Assembly: GCA_024803745.1 (NCBI GenBank)
Contig: JANJXV010000188.1
Span: 1,267,001-1,331,000 of the forward strand
Length of the DNA stretch: 64,000 bases
Direction: 5' to 3'
Source of the DNA: Megascapheus bottae
Lineage: Eukaryota; Chordata; Mammalia; Rodentia; Geomyidae
Shown here piece after piece: positions 62,602 through 64,000 of this stretch. Under the pieces are notes generated by a model that did not search any database, was not told where the DNA came from, and saw only the letters and a program-made list of their open reading frames with translations. A program made the position numbers and the translations under genes. Every line of letters begins with the position of its first letter. Position 1 is the first letter of the stretch.

Positions 62602-63510
62602 CTAAAGAATGAAACCAAAATATATAGTCAGAGGCTCCAATGATTTTCTACATTTGATTACATGTCCCTCCTTTCTTTCTTCCATAACCCATTAAACATT
62701 CAGATTTTTGTTCCATTTCTATGTATTTTAATTTTTTCTATTGTTTACTTCCATGTCTATTTCTAGTTGAATTCCACCATAGTATGATAGCACATGGTAA
62801 TATTATCTTTTCTTATATGTCCTGTTAAGACTTCCTTTAGACTCTGCCAAGAAACCTCTTTGAAGAATTACTACGGAGGAGTATTAGAGAAAGGAAAAGG
62901 AAAAAAGAGAATAACGCTGCCTCTATGCTGTAAATATTATTTCCTTTGGGGAAATCTTGGGGTTGCCTGGACGATACTTATTCTGGGACTGCTGGATGGA
63001 ATATTCTGCAGATATGTGCTACCTTTGGCTCTGGGTCTTCAGTTAAATCTGGTTTCTTGCGGATTCTTTGGAAAGGATCTAACATGGTTGGGATCCATCA
63101 ACTCATTTCTGTTCAGCGATGTCTGTTGTGTCAAATTGGGTGCATTGAGGATTAGTTGCCTTTTTGTTGTTAATCATTACAGTGTCTTTAGCAAAATGAA
63201 ATGACTTTCATGTTGTAATACTTTCAAGTTTTCTTTGCCAGATAGGAGTACATTTACATTTGCTTCCTTTTGGGTGCCATTCTTGGAATATCTCTTTCCA
63301 TCCATTCACATCAAGCATGTGACTGTCTCTGTTAGGGACGTGGACATCCTTCTTTCTCTTTCTTATTATGTTTCTCTGCAGGTACTATTGGGTTTCCTCT
63401 TAGGGCCTGGGTGTTCTACTTTAGCTTTCTCTATTAAGATGAATACTCTACCACTTGAGCCATCCTTCTGGCTTTCAGGAAGTAAACTGCCGGGTTTCCT
63501 GCCGATATTC
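61690..63510. repeat. Intragenic segmental duplication, copy 2 (contains exon 62,548-62,601)
   Basis: Collinear with 46,793-50,095 without the L1. Identity is high across CTCAAGAGATGGTGATG-like, exon and TTTCCTTTGGGGAAATCTTG-like stretches, with many small indels. Confidence 0.85.
62548..62601 (-). CDS. TPTE2: N-terminal repeat exon, type a/b (54 bp), upstream copy
   Basis: Acceptor TTTAG and donor GTAAGG bound a 54-bp symmetric exon (one base, 17 codons, two bases) reading [17 protein letters not shown]. It has the same length and phase as the exon at 47,904-47,957, which reads [17 protein letters not shown], and both sit in a duplicated block. No known domain; acidic, Ser/Thr-rich and likely disordered. 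It is the most upstream exon I can support. Whether it is used in the transcript is unknown. Confidence 0.6.
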
Positions 63511-63790
63511 CTATTTAGAATGCCACTGCTTTGTTCCAGAAAGGATTCTATCCTTTGGTTGAAGTGTAGCTGATATAATGACTAGAAGAAATTCTCCTCA
63601 TGACCTGTTCCTCTCTTACCCTAGTTGTTATAAAGAAGGAAGAAAGATGTGCATTTGTCTCTCAGTAGCTGGGCTGTCATGCCTGTGTCTTAGTTGCTTC
63701 CCATACTTCTTATTTCACATTTTGACATCTGTTGGTGTACGCACAAATATATTTCTTTCCTTCATGCTGCCTTTAGAAATATGTGTGGAT

Positions 63791-63830
<40 letters not shown>

Positions 63831-64000
63831 TCAGAGAGTCCTCCTAGATTTAAACTCACATTTCAATGCTAGATCCCACATAACATTCTACAGACACTTC
63901 TTCCAGGATAAGAAAGTCTCGTCATAAGGCACAACTATACTATACATTTTCAGTCAAATAGCTACCTACTTTATACATGAAGTGATCAATTTTCTCTACT
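63511..64000. other. Window end, nothing recognised
   Basis: A/T-rich intron or 5' flank with a (TA)n tract. No exon found. Confidence 0.35.
63790..63830. repeat. (TA)n microsatellite
   Basis: TATATA with a few TATGTA interruptions. Confidence 0.93.

Noticed and set aside
1..64000. CRISPR arrays, operons, tRNA or rRNA genes
   Set aside because: None seen. The regular repeats are microsatellites or eukaryotic interspersed repeats, and tRNA-like boxes belong to SINEs.

Overview
The window is intronic and flanking DNA from a rodent. Its repeats point there: many short ID-like/dimeric tRNA-derived SINEs with RNA polymerase III A and B boxes, 5'-truncated L1 elements with G-rich 3' UTRs, class I and II LTRs, processed pseudogenes and long microsatellites. 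The SINE types resemble those described from Geomyoidea (kangaroo rats, pocket mice, gophers). The lineage is an inference from remembered family features, not from a database search.

One host gene dominates and lies on the minus strand from at least 62,601 down to 7,484. It is a voltage-sensing phosphatase of the TPTE/TPTE2 family. I assembled 21 exons by hand from splice sites, reading phase and resemblance to the family. Going 5' to 3' they are: seven small symmetric exons for a repetitive cytosolic N-terminus (62.6, 60.5, 59.7, 59.3, 58.0, 57.1 and 47.9 kb); four exons for the four-helix voltage sensor (46.5, 44.5, 42.4 and 38.9 kb); a linker (38.7 kb); the PTEN-like phosphatase (37.4, 33.6, 32.4, 32.2, 24.2, 22.1 and 19.0 kb); and the C2 domain (10.1 and 7.5 kb) with stop codon and poly(A) signal. 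Nearly all junctions keep frame. Two things are broken or missing: an in-frame TAA in the 32.4 kb phosphatase exon, and the central C2 exon(s) between 19.0 and 10.1 kb, which I could not find. The locus is therefore either a young pseudogene, a null allele or a truncated gene, although the catalytic P-loop itself is intact. The first coding exon was not identified and may lie beyond 64,000.

The 5' part of the gene (46.8-63.5 kb) is built from duplications. A roughly 1.8-kb block carrying a 54-bp exon occurs twice. A roughly 0.5-kb block carrying a 57-bp exon occurs in tandem, with a third diverged relative. A 469-bp block carrying a 51-bp exon is repeated head to tail. These explain the repetitive N-terminus of the protein.

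The rest is insertions. Retrocopies: RPL29 (4.5 kb), RPL7A 3' end (25.2 kb, minus), PSMC1 (40-41.4 kb, minus), DSTN (52.1 kb) and GINS4 (52.8 kb). LTRs lie at 3.4, 16.4-17.0 and 21.6 kb, the last a solo LTR with a clean 6-bp target duplication. An L1 cluster fills 22.3-31.0 kb, and a twin-primed L1 with a 12-bp target duplication sits at 48.2-49.4 kb. The first 7.4 kb is the 3' flank of the gene. I see no other functional protein-coding gene and no RNA genes.
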